Shown: piece by piece, positions 20,370-29,227 of the stretch
Layout of the letters: every line of letters starts with the position of its first letter
How positions within the stretch are numbered: the stretch's first letter is position 1
Assembly: GCF_019891395.1 (NCBI RefSeq)
Contig: NZ_CP078143.1
Span: 2,059,001 to 2,123,000 of the forward strand
Length of the DNA stretch: 64,000 nt
DNA from: Nitratireductor kimnyeongensis
GTDB taxonomy: Bacteria > Pseudomonadota > Alphaproteobacteria > Rhizobiales > Rhizobiaceae
Direction: 5' to 3'
The notes under the pieces: model-generated
What the model was told of the DNA's origin: nothing
Seen by the model: the letters and a program-made list of their open reading frames with translations, nothing else
The model's database searches: none
Made by a program: the position numbers and the translations under genes

Positions 20370-20387
20370 CTGCGTCGCTGAAAGGGC

Positions 20388-21332
20388 TTATGAAGCAAAC
20401 ACCCAGTCGCGTATGAGTGTGTTGGCTATGGCGCCCGTGGGCGGCACGCGGTAGCCCTCCGGATGCTTGTCGTCCAGCATGAGCCGGGCCTCCTCGCGGG
20501 AAAACCAGCGGCATGCCTCCAGTTCGTTTTCGTCCATAGTGACCGCCTCGGTCTCGGCCTTTCCATAACAGCCGATCATGAGCGAATAGGGAAACGGCCA
20601 GGGCTGGCTGGCATGGTAGGCGACAGAGCCCACAGTTATGCCGGCCTCTTCCTGCGTTTCGCGTCGCACCGCAGCCTCGATTGTCTCGCCGGGTTCCACA
20701 AATCCCGCAAGACAGGAAACCATGCCCGGTGCGAAATGAGGGCTGCGGCCCAAAAGGCAATGCTCACCGCGCACGGCAAGCATGATCACCACCGGATCGG
20801 TGCGCGGAAAATGATCGCGACCGCAAGACGGGCAGTGCCGTTTGTAACCACCGTCGCGCATTTCCGTCTCATTGCCGCAGCGACCGCAGAACCGGTGGCT
20901 GTCGTGCCACGCAAGAAGCGCCGCTCCCTGTGCCATCGCGCCAAGTTGAGACGGCTCCAGAAGTCCCTGCATATAGATGGAACGATAGTCGAATGCCTTG
21001 AGAGGCTCAGGCAGGGTTTCGATATCTGCCGTCGAGGGTACGGCCAGGACGGGTCTCCCAGCCTCGTGGCCCAGCAGTACCGTCTGTTCGAGGTCTGGTG
21101 CAAAGTTCCGGGCATCGTGCAAGGTAAAATAGGGGTCTAACGCCTCGTCACCTTCGATACGCATAAAAAGCCGACCCTGCGCAAACAGAAGAAGACGCGC
21201 ATCCGGGTTCTCCAGCGCCCGGGCGCTGGCATCGTCTGTACGGGCTTCGGCCTGGCGGTCGATGCGGTTTCCGGAAAAGGCGACGCGCTGGCTCGCCTCG
21301 TCGCGTGGGGTGTCGAAGAATGGAAAGGTCAT
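20388..21332 (-). CDS. nudC: NAD(+)/NADH pyrophosphatase NudC
   Basis: ATG 21332 is chosen, as the longer open frame would run into the upstream HIT gene. The 314-residue protein has an N-terminal NudC domain, a four-cysteine zinc ribbon (CGRCGNE and CPSCGRD), and a Nudix domain. The Nudix box GFVEPGETIEAAVRRETQEE is complete, and the SQPWPFPYS motif after it is the NudC signature. Members cut NADH and can remove NAD caps from RNA. It lies convergent to pheA and 31 bases after the HIT gene, probably in one unit. Confidence 0.93.
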   Translation of the reverse strand: MTFPFFDTPRDEASQRVAFSGNRIDRQAEARTDDASARALENPDARLLLFAQGRLFMRIEGDEALDPYFTLHDARNFAPDLEQTVLLGHEAGRPVLAVPSTADIETLPEPLKAFDYRSIYMQGLLEPSQLGAMAQGAALLAWHDSHRFCGRCGNETEMRDGGYKRHCPSCGRDHFPRTDPVVIMLAVRGEHCLLGRSPHFAPGMVSCLAGFVEPGETIEAAVRRETQEEAGITVGSVAYHASQPWPFPYSLMIGCYGKAETEAVTMDENELEACRWFSREEARLMLDDKHPEGYRVPPTGAIANTLIRDWVFAS

Positions 21333-21363
21333 GTAGGGCGATCTACCGGGTTTCAAAAAAAGC

Positions 21364-21783
21364 TCATAGCTTGCCGCGAATCGTCTCGGCGAACTGGTGC
21401 AGGTCTTCACGTCGATAAGGTTCGCGCACGCCATGTCCCCAGACAGGGCCAGGCCAGCCGGGGTCATTCTCGCTGCGCGCGACCACATGGATGTGCAACT
21501 GGCGAACCACGTTTCCAAGCGCGGCGCTGTTGATCTTCGTGCAGCCGGTCATTTCTTTCAGCATCTGTGCGACCATGTTGGTCTCGAAGCTCACCATGGC
21601 CTGATCGAGAGGGGTCAGATCATGGATCTCCTCCGCACCCGGGCGTTGCGGAACAAGAATGAGCCAGGGCCATCTTTTGTCGTCGCAAAGGCGCAGTTCA
21701 CACAGGCCGAGCCACATCACATGCAGGCTTTCAGCCTCCAGCTTTGGGTCAAGCTCGAAACCCTGTTTTGCGTCCGGCAGCAT
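21364..21783 (-). CDS. HIT-family nucleotide-binding protein
   Basis: The 139-residue protein has a histidine-triad domain. The triad region reads RQLHIHVVAR, in which the His-x-His-x part is kept, and WPWLILVPQRPGAEEIHDL forms the nucleotide-binding strand region. HIT proteins hydrolyse or transfer nucleotidyl groups; the substrate here is unknown. It is the first gene of a two-gene leftward unit with nudC and diverges from the SRP RNA gene. Confidence 0.88.
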   Translation of the reverse strand: MLPDAKQGFELDPKLEAESLHVMWLGLCELRLCDDKRWPWLILVPQRPGAEEIHDLTPLDQAMVSFETNMVAQMLKEMTGCTKINSAALGNVVRQLHIHVVARSENDPGWPGPVWGHGVREPYRREDLHQFAETIRGKL

Positions 21784-21906
21784 CGGCTCTCCTCATTGTG
21801 CCCGTCAACGCTAGAGGGAGCCGCCGGCGCCTGCAAGCGAATGATTGGCCAAGCTCAGGAAACCGCATCTCCTCCCCTTGCATTTGTCCTCACAATTTCC
21901 GATATG

Positions 21907-22012
21907 GGGGCCGGGAGGTTGGTGGTGGACGCGCCACTCGCCAACCGGGTCAGGTCCGGAAGGAAGCAGCCCTAACGAGCCAGGCACGGGTCGCCGTGCC
22001 AGCCTCCCACCT
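21907..22012 (+). ncRNA. ffs: Signal recognition particle 4.5S RNA
   Basis: The conserved SRP loop is present: GGTCAGGTCCGGAAGGAAG at 21949-21967 followed by CAGCCCTAA. The outer stem is formed by GGGAGGTTGG at the 5' side and CCAGCCTCCC at the 3' side. Size of about 100 bases and position directly in front of dnaX-ybaB-recR agree with the common bacterial arrangement. The ends are approximate. With Ffh it targets nascent membrane proteins. Confidence 0.93.
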
Positions 22013-22137
22013 TCTTCTTGCTTTCCTGGCAGCATTCACCGGATTTCAGCCTTGCCGTCCACATTGTCCATTGACGCAGAACCTTGTCCAAGGGGACACT
22101 GCCGGCGTCAGGACAAAACACGGAGCGCAAGAGGGCA

Positions 22138-23988
22138 ATGACCGAGGCCGGCACCAAGATAAGCGACAAGGCCGGCGGCGCCTACCGGGTTCTGGCCCGC
22201 AAATACCGTCCCAGCGATTTCTCCGGCTTGATCGGCCAGGAGCCGATGGTGCGCACGCTCACCAACGCATTCAATGCCGGGCGCATCGCGCAGGCGTGGA
22301 TGCTGACCGGCGTGCGCGGTGTGGGCAAGACGACGACGGCGCGCATTCTGGCGCGCGCACTCAACTACAAGACCGATTCCATTGACAAGCCGACGGTTGA
22401 CCTCTCCACCGAAGGCGAGCATTGCCGCGCCATCCTCGAAGGCCGCCACGTGGACGTGGTGGAGATGGATGCCGCTTCGCATACCGGTATCGACGATATC
22501 CGCGACATCATCGACCAGGCACGTTATGCGCCGGTTTCCGCGCGCTACAAGGTGTTCATCATCGATGAGGTTCACATGCTCTCCAACCAGGCTTTCAATG
22601 GCCTGTTGAAGACGCTTGAGGAGCCGCCGCCGCATGTGAAGTTCATCTTCGCCACCACGGAAATCCGCAAGGTTCCCATCACCATCCTGTCGCGCTGCCA
22701 GCGTTTTGATCTGCGTCGTATCGATGCAGCAATGATCAAGGCTGATCTCGGCCGTATCGGCGGGTTGGAAGGTGTGGAGGCCGAAGACGAGGCTCTGGCC
22801 ATGATTGCGCGCGCCTCCGAAGGCTCGATGCGCGACGCCCAGTCGATCTTCGATCAGGCGATTGCCCATTCTTCCGGCAAGGTGACTGCGGAAACCGTGC
22901 GCGACATGCTGGGCCTGGCCGATCGCAGTCGCATCATCGGCTTGTTTGACCATTTGATGAAAGGCGATGTGGCTGCCGCGCTCGCGGAATTCCGTGCGCA
23001 GTATGATGTTGGCGCCGACCCGGCGACGGTGCTCAACGATCTTGCCGAGTTCAATCATCTGGTCACTCGCCTGCGCTTTGTACCGGAAGGCGCTGATGAT
23101 GCGGCACTGTCGGAGGATGAGCGCACACGCGGTCTGGAATTTTCCACAGCGCTGTCGGTGCGTGTTCTTTCCCGTACCTGGCAGATGTTGCTCAAGGGCA
23201 TTCAGGAGGTGCAATCGTCCGGTCGTCCCATGGCCGCTGGCGAGATGGTGTTGATCCGCATCGCCCACGCCGCAAACCTTCCTACACTCGATGAGGCGCT
23301 GAAGCGGCTCGATGACCTGCCGGCAGGGACTGGCAGCGGGCAGGGGCAGGGGCAGCCGCCCGCGTCGGCTGGCGGAGCACCCGCCAGCAATGGCGGGGGT
23401 GGAACTATGGCCGCGGCGATTGCCACGCAGCATGCTCCGGTCTCTGGGCCCGGAGGCGGACAGACGATGCGCCTCGTACAGCCGGAACCATCATCCGCGC
23501 CAATGCAGCAGGCGGTGGTGACAGAGGTCGCTGCGCCCGATGCGGTTCCGCTCAAATCGCTTGAGGATATAGCCAAACTTGCCGATGCGAAGCGGGACAT
23601 GGCCTTCAAGGTTCTGCTCAAGCGGTGCGTTCGTTTGGTATCAATCGAGCCGGGTCGCCTCGATATCAGCCTGACCGAAGATGCCCCCAAGACCGTCATG
23701 GGTGATCTCACCAACCGGCTGAAGGAGTGGACAGGCCGCCGCTGGATTGTCTCGCTGTCGAGTGAAGCTGGCGGTCCGACGCTGGCCGAGCAGGAGGAAG
23801 GGCGCCGCGAGAGCGCAATCGCCGATGCGAAAGCCGATCCGGCGGTCGCGGCGATCCTCAACAGCTTCCCCGGTGCGAAGATCATCGATATCCGCATCCC
23901 CGATGCGACCGACCCCGATACCGTTGAAGAAGCAGCAGACGCCATGGTGCCGGTTGATCCGGACGATGATGACGACGACGACTTTTAA
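22138..23988 (+). CDS. dnaX: DNA polymerase III subunit gamma/tau
   Basis: ATG 22138 with AAGAGGG in front is chosen over an upstream ATG at 22084. The 616-residue protein is the clamp-loader ATPase. Walker A GVRGVGKT is at 58-65, Walker B with [10 protein letters not shown], sensor SRC motif in [12 protein letters not shown]. In the segment where most DnaX proteins carry four zinc cysteines (about 75-100) only Cys96 remains. Residues about 400-480 are Gly/Pro/Ala-rich linker, then comes a tau-like C-terminal domain ending in an acidic run ([10 protein letters not shown]). No clear slippery site for a short gamma form was recognised. Confidence 0.95.
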   Translation: MTEAGTKISDKAGGAYRVLARKYRPSDFSGLIGQEPMVRTLTNAFNAGRIAQAWMLTGVRGVGKTTTARILARALNYKTDSIDKPTVDLSTEGEHCRAILEGRHVDVVEMDAASHTGIDDIRDIIDQARYAPVSARYKVFIIDEVHMLSNQAFNGLLKTLEEPPPHVKFIFATTEIRKVPITILSRCQRFDLRRIDAAMIKADLGRIGGLEGVEAEDEALAMIARASEGSMRDAQSIFDQAIAHSSGKVTAETVRDMLGLADRSRIIGLFDHLMKGDVAAALAEFRAQYDVGADPATVLNDLAEFNHLVTRLRFVPEGADDAALSEDERTRGLEFSTALSVRVLSRTWQMLLKGIQEVQSSGRPMAAGEMVLIRIAHAANLPTLDEALKRLDDLPAGTGSGQGQGQPPASAGGAPASNGGGGTMAAAIATQHAPVSGPGGGQTMRLVQPEPSSAPMQQAVVTEVAAPDAVPLKSLEDIAKLADAKRDMAFKVLLKRCVRLVSIEPGRLDISLTEDAPKTVMGDLTNRLKEWTGRRWIVSLSSEAGGPTLAEQEEGRRESAIADAKADPAVAAILNSFPGAKIIDIRIPDATDPDTVEEAADAMVPVDPDDDDDDDF

Positions 23989-24005
23989 GTGAACTGGAGA
24001 CCACA

Positions 24006-24329
24006 ATGCGCGATCTGATGGGCCTTATGGGCAAAGCCAAGGAAATGCAGGCGAAGTTTCAGGCCATGCAGGAAGAAATGGCGGAGATGGAGATCGACGG
24101 CCAGGCCGGTGGCGGCACGGTCAAGGTGACGCTCAGCGGCAAATCAGAGATGAAGGCCCTGAAAATCGATCCGTCGCTCTTCAAGGAAGACGATGTGGAG
24201 ATCCTCGAAGATCTGATCCTCGCGGCGCACAATGACGCGAAAGCGAAGCTCGAGGCAGCCATTCAGGAAAAGACCCAGGAGATGACCGCCGGCCTGCCGA
24301 TCCCACCCGGCATGAAGCTGCCTTTCTAG
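24006..24329 (+). CDS. ybaB: YbaB/EbfC family nucleoid-associated protein
   Basis: The 107-residue protein matches the YbaB/EbfC family, small homodimeric DNA-binding proteins. It has the N-terminal amphipathic helix ([18 protein letters not shown]), a [15 protein letters not shown] strand region and the C-terminal [10 protein letters not shown] ending typical of the family. It lies 17 bases after dnaX and before recR, the usual order in bacteria. A short inverted repeat (ATGGCC/GGCCAT) with a T-rich loop lies between it and recR. Confidence 0.95.
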   Translation: MRDLMGLMGKAKEMQAKFQAMQEEMAEMEIDGQAGGGTVKVTLSGKSEMKALKIDPSLFKEDDVEILEDLILAAHNDAKAKLEAAIQEKTQEMTAGLPIPPGMKLPF

Positions 24330-24377
24330 CGGTATTAATGGCCGGGCTGTTTTTGGCCATCTGTGGGCGGAGCATTC

Positions 24378-24983
24378 ATGTCAAAATCAATCGCCGGACC
24401 TGAAATCGAACGTCTGATCCAGCTTCTGGCCCGCGTGCCGGGGCTCGGGCCGCGCTCGGCCCGGCGGGCGGCCCTGCATCTGATCAAGAAGAAGGATCAG
24501 CTCTTCGCTCCACTCACGGCGGCCATGGCCGAGGCGGTCGACAAGGTGCGGGTCTGCGCCACCTGCGGCAATGTGGACACCAGCGATCCCTGCACGCTTT
24601 GCACCGATCCGCGCCGCGACGGCAGCACCATCATCGTGGTGGAAGACGTCTCCGATCTTTGGGCGCTGGAGCGCGCCGGCGCAATGAATGCGCGCTACCA
24701 CGTGCTGGGCGGCACGCTCTCGCCACTCGATGGCGTGGGCCCCGATGATCTCAACATCAAGGGACTGGTCAGCCGAGTGGCCGAAGGCGGCGTGGTGGAG
24801 CTGATCCTGGCCGTCAACGCCACGGTCGAAGGCCAGACCACCGCTCATTACATCACCGATCAGGTGGTGGGGATGGAGGTCAAAGTCACGCGCCTTGCTC
24901 ATGGGGTGCCGGTCGGTGGCGAACTCGACTATCTGGATGAGGGAACGCTTTCGGCAGCCCTGAAGTCGCGAACGAGTTTTTGA
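24378..24983 (+). CDS. recR: Recombination protein RecR
   Basis: ATG 24378 is chosen by conservation ([13 protein letters not shown]) rather than the frame-open ATG 15 bases before. The 201-residue protein has a helix-hairpin-helix ([16 protein letters not shown]), a four-cysteine zinc finger ([16 protein letters not shown]), a Toprim domain with [10 protein letters not shown], and a C-terminal Walker-B-like part. With RecF/RecO it loads RecA at single-strand gaps. It is the last member of the dnaX block. Confidence 0.96.
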   Translation: MSKSIAGPEIERLIQLLARVPGLGPRSARRAALHLIKKKDQLFAPLTAAMAEAVDKVRVCATCGNVDTSDPCTLCTDPRRDGSTIIVVEDVSDLWALERAGAMNARYHVLGGTLSPLDGVGPDDLNIKGLVSRVAEGGVVELILAVNATVEGQTTAHYITDQVVGMEVKVTRLAHGVPVGGELDYLDEGTLSAALKSRTSF

Positions 24984-25000
24984 TCAACGGGAGAAACGCC

Positions 25001-26233
25001 TTGAGATTTTGTCACGCGATCCGCCTCACCACCCTCCTGTTCATGAGTCTGATCGCCCTGCCAGCCTTCGCGCAATCCATCGAAGGGCAGTTCCGCACTT
25101 GGTTGACCTCCGATCTCTGGCCCGAGGCGCAGCGTCGCGGTATCTCCTCCACCACGTTCAATGCGGCCTTTGCAGACGTCGCGCCCAATCTGAAACTGCC
25201 TGATCTCGTCCTGCCGGGGGAAAGCAAGCCACGGAGCGACACCCAGCATCAGGCCGAGTTCCGAGCACCATCCGCCTATTTCCAGCATATCGGCGGGGTG
25301 GTTTCGGGCGGTCGATCCCGCGCGGGCCAGCTTTCCAGCGTTCTGGCTGCAATCGAGAAACGCTACGGCGTCTCACGCGGCATCGTACTGGCGATCTGGG
25401 GCCGTGAATCCGGCTTCGGGCGCGCAAAAATCCCCTATGACGCTTTTGAAGTGCTCAGCACCAAGGCCTTTCTGGCCACCCGCAAGGAGATGTTTCGCGA
25501 AGAGGTTCTGGCGGCACTCGAAATGGTCGAGCGTCGTGGTGTGTCTCCACGCGCCATGCGCTCCTCCTGGGCCGGTGCGATGGGGCAACCCCAATTCATG
25601 CCGACGTCCTATCTGAAATACGCGGTGGATGGCGATGGCGATGGCACGGCCGACATCTGGAGTTCCGAAGCCGACACGCTGGCCTCCATTGCCAATTATC
25701 TGGCGCAACATGGCTGGGTGCGCGGGCGCGACTGGGGATTCGAAGTCACCGTTCCGCAGACGATTTCTTGTGCGCTGGAAGGTCCCGACCAGGGAAAGCG
25801 CATCGCGGATTGGCAGGCGCTCGGCGTTCGCCGGGTCGGCGGCAAGGCGTTTCCAGAGCACGAGTTGAGAAGCGAGGGCTATCTCATGATGCCCGCTGGC
25901 CGATTTGGTCCGGCCTTCATCGTCACGCCGAATTTCTATCGCCTCAAGGATTACAATGAGAGCGATCTCTATGCGCTCTTCGTAGGCCATGCGGGTGACC
26001 GCATCATGTATGGAAACAGCGAATTCGCTACATCATGGGGCCGGGTTGGCGGGTTCAATCGCGGTGATGTTGCAGCCATGCAGCGCGGGCTCGAAAAGCT
26101 CGGCTATGATGTCGGCGGTGCAGACGGCTTGGTCGGGTTCAAGACACGCCGGTCGATCGGCGACTGGCAATCGAAGAACGGTTTCGCGCCCACCTGCTTT
26201 CCCGCTGGCGATACCGTTGGCCGCCTTCGCTGA
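25001..26233 (+). CDS. Lytic murein transglycosylase, MltB type, with peptidoglycan-binding domain
   Basis: The likely start is TTG 25001, preceded by GGGAG, giving a clean Sec signal peptide that ends in LPAFA-QS; a TTG at 24980 overlapping recR is the alternative. The protein of 410 residues has an SLT_2/MltB domain with the catalytic Glu in WGRESGFGRA and the motifs SWAGAMGQPQFMPTSY and DGDGTADIW. A C-terminal PG_binding_1 domain follows (AAMQRGLEKLGYDVGGADGLVG and so on). It cuts peptidoglycan glycan strands, forming 1,6-anhydro ends, in the periplasm. Confidence 0.92.
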   Translation: MRFCHAIRLTTLLFMSLIALPAFAQSIEGQFRTWLTSDLWPEAQRRGISSTTFNAAFADVAPNLKLPDLVLPGESKPRSDTQHQAEFRAPSAYFQHIGGVVSGGRSRAGQLSSVLAAIEKRYGVSRGIVLAIWGRESGFGRAKIPYDAFEVLSTKAFLATRKEMFREEVLAALEMVERRGVSPRAMRSSWAGAMGQPQFMPTSYLKYAVDGDGDGTADIWSSEADTLASIANYLAQHGWVRGRDWGFEVTVPQTISCALEGPDQGKRIADWQALGVRRVGGKAFPEHELRSEGYLMMPAGRFGPAFIVTPNFYRLKDYNESDLYALFVGHAGDRIMYGNSEFATSWGRVGGFNRGDVAAMQRGLEKLGYDVGGADGLVGFKTRRSIGDWQSKNGFAPTCFPAGDTVGRLR

Positions 26234-26350
26234 TCCCGAATCTCCTGTTTACGAATATTGGACGACGGACTGGAAGCTGTTTGCAAATCAGCTAATCTCT
26301 CTTCGGGGACGGAGCGGAATTTCCGCACGACTGTTGGAGAGGGCAGAGTG

Positions 26351-26755
26351 ATGATTATTGCGAAGTTGATTTCCCGATTCGGCGCGCTTGCAGGCGCTGC
26401 GATCATTTTGGCGAGTTGCACGGTTGTGGTCGAGGAAGGACCAGATCGGCCCCGCCCGCCACGGCCGGATCGTCCGCAGATGTGCACGATGGAGTACAAG
26501 CCCGTTTGTGCGAAACGCGGTGGACAGCAGCGCACCTTCGGCAACGCCTGCTCCGCAAGGGCGCAAGGGTACAGGGTTGTGCAGCCGGGAACCTGCAGTG
26601 CCCAGTCGAACCGCCCGGGTCAGGGTCGTCCGCAGGCATGTACCCGAGAATTCAAGCCCGTCTGTGCACGCAAGGGTGGCGAGCGCCGCACCTTCGGCAA
26701 TTCCTGCACCGCACGCGCCGCAGGATTCCGGGTTATCAGCCCCGGCTCTTGCTAG
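26351..26755 (+). CDS. Lipoprotein with two Kazal-type protease-inhibitor repeats
   Basis: The 134-residue product starts with a lipoprotein signal peptide (lipobox LASC, Cys about 21), then a Pro/Arg-rich linker, and two near-identical Kazal-like repeats of about 38 residues. Each reads roughly C-x3-(Y/F)KPVCA-x-(K/R)-GG-x-RTFGN-x-C-x-AR-x10-C, with four cysteines rather than the six of classical Kazal domains. Kazal domains block serine proteases; whether this short form does is unknown. It lies 117 bases after the transglycosylase and ends overlapping the stop of the convergent gntR gene. Confidence 0.85.
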   Translation: MIIAKLISRFGALAGAAIILASCTVVVEEGPDRPRPPRPDRPQMCTMEYKPVCAKRGGQQRTFGNACSARAQGYRVVQPGTCSAQSNRPGQGRPQACTREFKPVCARKGGERRTFGNSCTARAAGFRVISPGSC

Positions 26756-27441
26756 GGCGCCGACGCCGAACCGGTCGGGATGCGCCGCTGCTCCAGGATG
26801 GCAAGCAGCGAACGGCCGGCATCGAGGATATGGGCGCGGGTGAGGTCGGCTGCCTCGTCCGCGTTGCCTCTTTCGCAGGCCTCGAAAATGGCAAGATGTT
26901 CGCGGTTTGCACGCTCCACTCCATCCGTGAGCGTGAGCTGCGCGCGCAGATAGCGATCGACCCGGTCAAGTGATGAGCGGATAATCTGGAGGTGGTAGGG
27001 ACGGTCGGCTGCTTCATAAAGGCTATAGTGAAAGTTTCGGTTTGCCTCGCCCCAGCCGCCCGGGTCTGACGTGGCTGCGAAGGTTTCCAGGTTCGAGCGC
27101 GCCGCGCTCAGTTGCTCGTCTGTGAGATGGGGCACAGCGAGGCGGATCATCTCGCTCTCCAGCAGAGCACGAAACTCGAAAATCTCCTCGATCTCCACGG
27201 TCGAAAGAGCTGCCACGACAGTACCCTTGTAGCGCTGAGTGGTCACCAGCCCGTCCTGTTCCAGCCGCTGGAGAGCCTCTCGCACGGGAATGCGGCTGGT
27301 GTTGAACATCTGCGCGATATGGTCCTGACGCAGATGTTCACCCTCCGCCAGTTCGCCCTCGATGATGGCTTTGCGCAGTGCTTCAAAGACCAGATCGGTG
27401 GCCGACGCTGTCTGTCTTATATCAACGCTTTCCAGCTTCAT
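26752..27441 (-). CDS. GntR/FCD-family transcriptional regulator of the hydroxyproline genes
   Basis: ATG 27441 is taken as start (a TTG at 27465 would add 8 residues). The 229-residue protein has an N-terminal winged helix (EGEHLRQDHIAQMF, SRIPVREALQRLEQDGLV) and an all-helical FCD domain with the metal/ligand-type residues D, H and H (about RNFHYSLY and NREHLAIFEACERGN). FCD regulators usually sense small carboxylic acids. It is divergent from the hydroxyproline operon, separated by a 313-base region that holds a palindrome, so repression relieved by hydroxyproline or a breakdown product is the likely mode (inference). Confidence 0.9.
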   Translation of the reverse strand: MKLESVDIRQTASATDLVFEALRKAIIEGELAEGEHLRQDHIAQMFNTSRIPVREALQRLEQDGLVTTQRYKGTVVAALSTVEIEEIFEFRALLESEMIRLAVPHLTDEQLSAARSNLETFAATSDPGGWGEANRNFHYSLYEAADRPYHLQIIRSSLDRVDRYLRAQLTLTDGVERANREHLAIFEACERGNADEAADLTRAHILDAGRSLLAILEQRRIPTGSASAP

Positions 27442-27541
27442 CGTTTCAATCCCGCTTGCGCCCAATTGGATTTCTCATGGCTGTGTACACCAGCTCTGGC
27501 GACACGCAACATTCGTTCTCCGGTGCCGATTTTATGATTGT

Positions 27542-27557
27542 ATATTGGATCCGATAT
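27542..27557. promoter_or_regulatory. Possible operator of the GntR regulator
   Basis: The 16-base sequence ATATTGGATCCGATAT is an inverted repeat with one mismatched pair. It lies in the AT-richer region between the divergent gntR and the aldehyde dehydrogenase gene, where such regulators bind. Nothing else is recognised in this 313-base region (27442-27754). Assignment rests on symmetry and position only. Confidence 0.4.
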
Positions 27558-27754
27558 GAGTTAAAGACTCCGATACGATGTCTGATGAGCTTTCCATGGT
27601 CGTTCGACCCGGCGGGCCGAGAGACGTCTTATGTGCAAATGGCAGTCTGGCATAACGAACCATCGCATGACTGGCAGACCGCGTGTGCGCTAGGCTACCC
27701 GTGGACTAGAGACGGCCAAACTGAAAACAGATTGAATTCGGGGGTAATCCGCCA

Positions 27755-29212
27755 ATGGCACTCAGCGAAACAGGCACCAACCATTTCAAAAATTACATTG
27801 CCGGCGAGTGGATCGAAGGCGACAGCCAGGTCGAAAACATAAACCCGTCCGATACGCGCGATATAGTTGGTCTGGCAGCCCGTTCGGGCACTGCCGATCT
27901 CGACCGCGCCATCGATGCGGCACATGATGCGGCCGCGGGCTGGGCGCGCTCCACTCCGCAGCAGCGCTTTGATGTGCTCGACGCAGTGGGCAGCGAGATC
28001 ATTGCCCGCAAGGACGAACTTGGCCGGCTTCTCTCCCGCGAGGAAGGCAAGACGCTGGCGGAAGGCATCGGCGAGGTTGTCCGCGCCGGTCAGGTGTTCA
28101 AGTTCTTCGCAGGCGAAGCGGTTCGCCTGCCGGGCGAGCGTCTCGATTCCATCCGTCCCGGCGTCGAGGTGGACATGCGGCGCGAGCCCATGGGCGTGAT
28201 CGGCATGATCACCCCGTGGAACTTCCCCATCGCCATCCCGGCGTGGAAGATTGCCCCCGCGCTCGCCTATGGCAATGCGGTCGTGTTGAAGCCCGCAGAG
28301 CTGGTGCCCGGGTCTGCCTGGGCGTTGACGGAAATCCTGTCGCGCGCCGGCCTGCCTGAAGGCGTGTTCAATCTGGTTGCGGGCCGCGGTTCCGAGCTTG
28401 GCCCGCGCATGATCGAAAACCCGAAGGTCCGCGCAATCTCCTTCACCGGTTCCGTGCCCACCGGTCGCGGCATCGCGGCCGCCTGTGGGCAGCATTTGAA
28501 AAAGGTTCAGCTTGAAATGGGCGGCAAGAACCCGCTGGTGGTTCTGGATGATGCCGATCTCGACGTGGCAGTCGGCGCCGCACTCAACGGCGCATTCTTC
28601 TCCACCGGCCAGCGCTGCACGGCTTCCAGCCGCCTCGTCGTAGCGGAGGGCATTCACGACCGTTTCGTCTCCGCATTGACCGAAAAGCTCAAGACCCTCA
28701 TCGTCGGCGATGCGCTCGACCCCAAGACCCAGATGGGCCCGGTGGTCGATGAAAAGCAGCTTGAGCAGAACCTCTCCTATGTCGAGATCGCTGGACAGGA
28801 AGGCGGAAAGCTCGCCATCGGCGGCGAACGCCTGACGCTGGAGAAGCCCGGCTTCTACATGGCGCCCGCACTCTTCACCGAAACCAGCAACGATATGCGC
28901 ATCAACCGCGAAGAGGTTTTCGGTCCTGTCGCCAGCGTCATCCGTGTCAAGGATTACGAGGAGGCGTTGCACGTCGCCAACGACACGAGCTTTGGCCTCT
29001 CCTCGGGCATCTGCACCACCTCGCTCAAATATGCGAGCGATTTCAAGCAGAAGTCGCAGGCTGGCATGGTCATGGTCAATCTGCCGACCGCCGGTGTCGA
29101 CTACAACGTGCCTTTCGGCGGTACCAAGGGCTCGAGCTTCGGTTCACGTGAGCAGGGACGTTACGCTGTCGAGTTCTACACGACGGTGAAAACGGCCTAC
29201 ACCCAGCCCTGA
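27755..29212 (+). CDS. Aldehyde dehydrogenase, probably alpha-ketoglutarate semialdehyde dehydrogenase
   Basis: The 485-residue NAD(P)-dependent enzyme has the aldehyde dehydrogenase fold. The catalytic Glu is in LEMGGKNPLVVLDDADLD, the catalytic Cys in FFSTGQRCTASSRLV, and the WNFPIAIPAWKIAPAL and FTGSVPTGRGIA segments bind the cofactor. In hydroxyproline breakdown the last step oxidises 2,5-dioxopentanoate to 2-oxoglutarate; the operon context makes this the best substrate assignment. It is the first gene of the rightward catabolic operon, 15 bases before the FAD enzyme. Confidence 0.88.
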   Translation: MALSETGTNHFKNYIAGEWIEGDSQVENINPSDTRDIVGLAARSGTADLDRAIDAAHDAAAGWARSTPQQRFDVLDAVGSEIIARKDELGRLLSREEGKTLAEGIGEVVRAGQVFKFFAGEAVRLPGERLDSIRPGVEVDMRREPMGVIGMITPWNFPIAIPAWKIAPALAYGNAVVLKPAELVPGSAWALTEILSRAGLPEGVFNLVAGRGSELGPRMIENPKVRAISFTGSVPTGRGIAAACGQHLKKVQLEMGGKNPLVVLDDADLDVAVGAALNGAFFSTGQRCTASSRLVVAEGIHDRFVSALTEKLKTLIVGDALDPKTQMGPVVDEKQLEQNLSYVEIAGQEGGKLAIGGERLTLEKPGFYMAPALFTETSNDMRINREEVFGPVASVIRVKDYEEALHVANDTSFGLSSGICTTSLKYASDFKQKSQAGMVMVNLPTAGVDYNVPFGGTKGSSFGSREQGRYAVEFYTTVKTAYTQP

Positions 29213-29227
29213 TCTGTCGGAGGAAAC

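Noticed and set aside
24338..24360. Inverted repeat ATGGCC/GGCCAT between ybaB and recR as a terminator
   Set aside because: The T-run is in the loop rather than after the stem, and the genes form a conserved operon.
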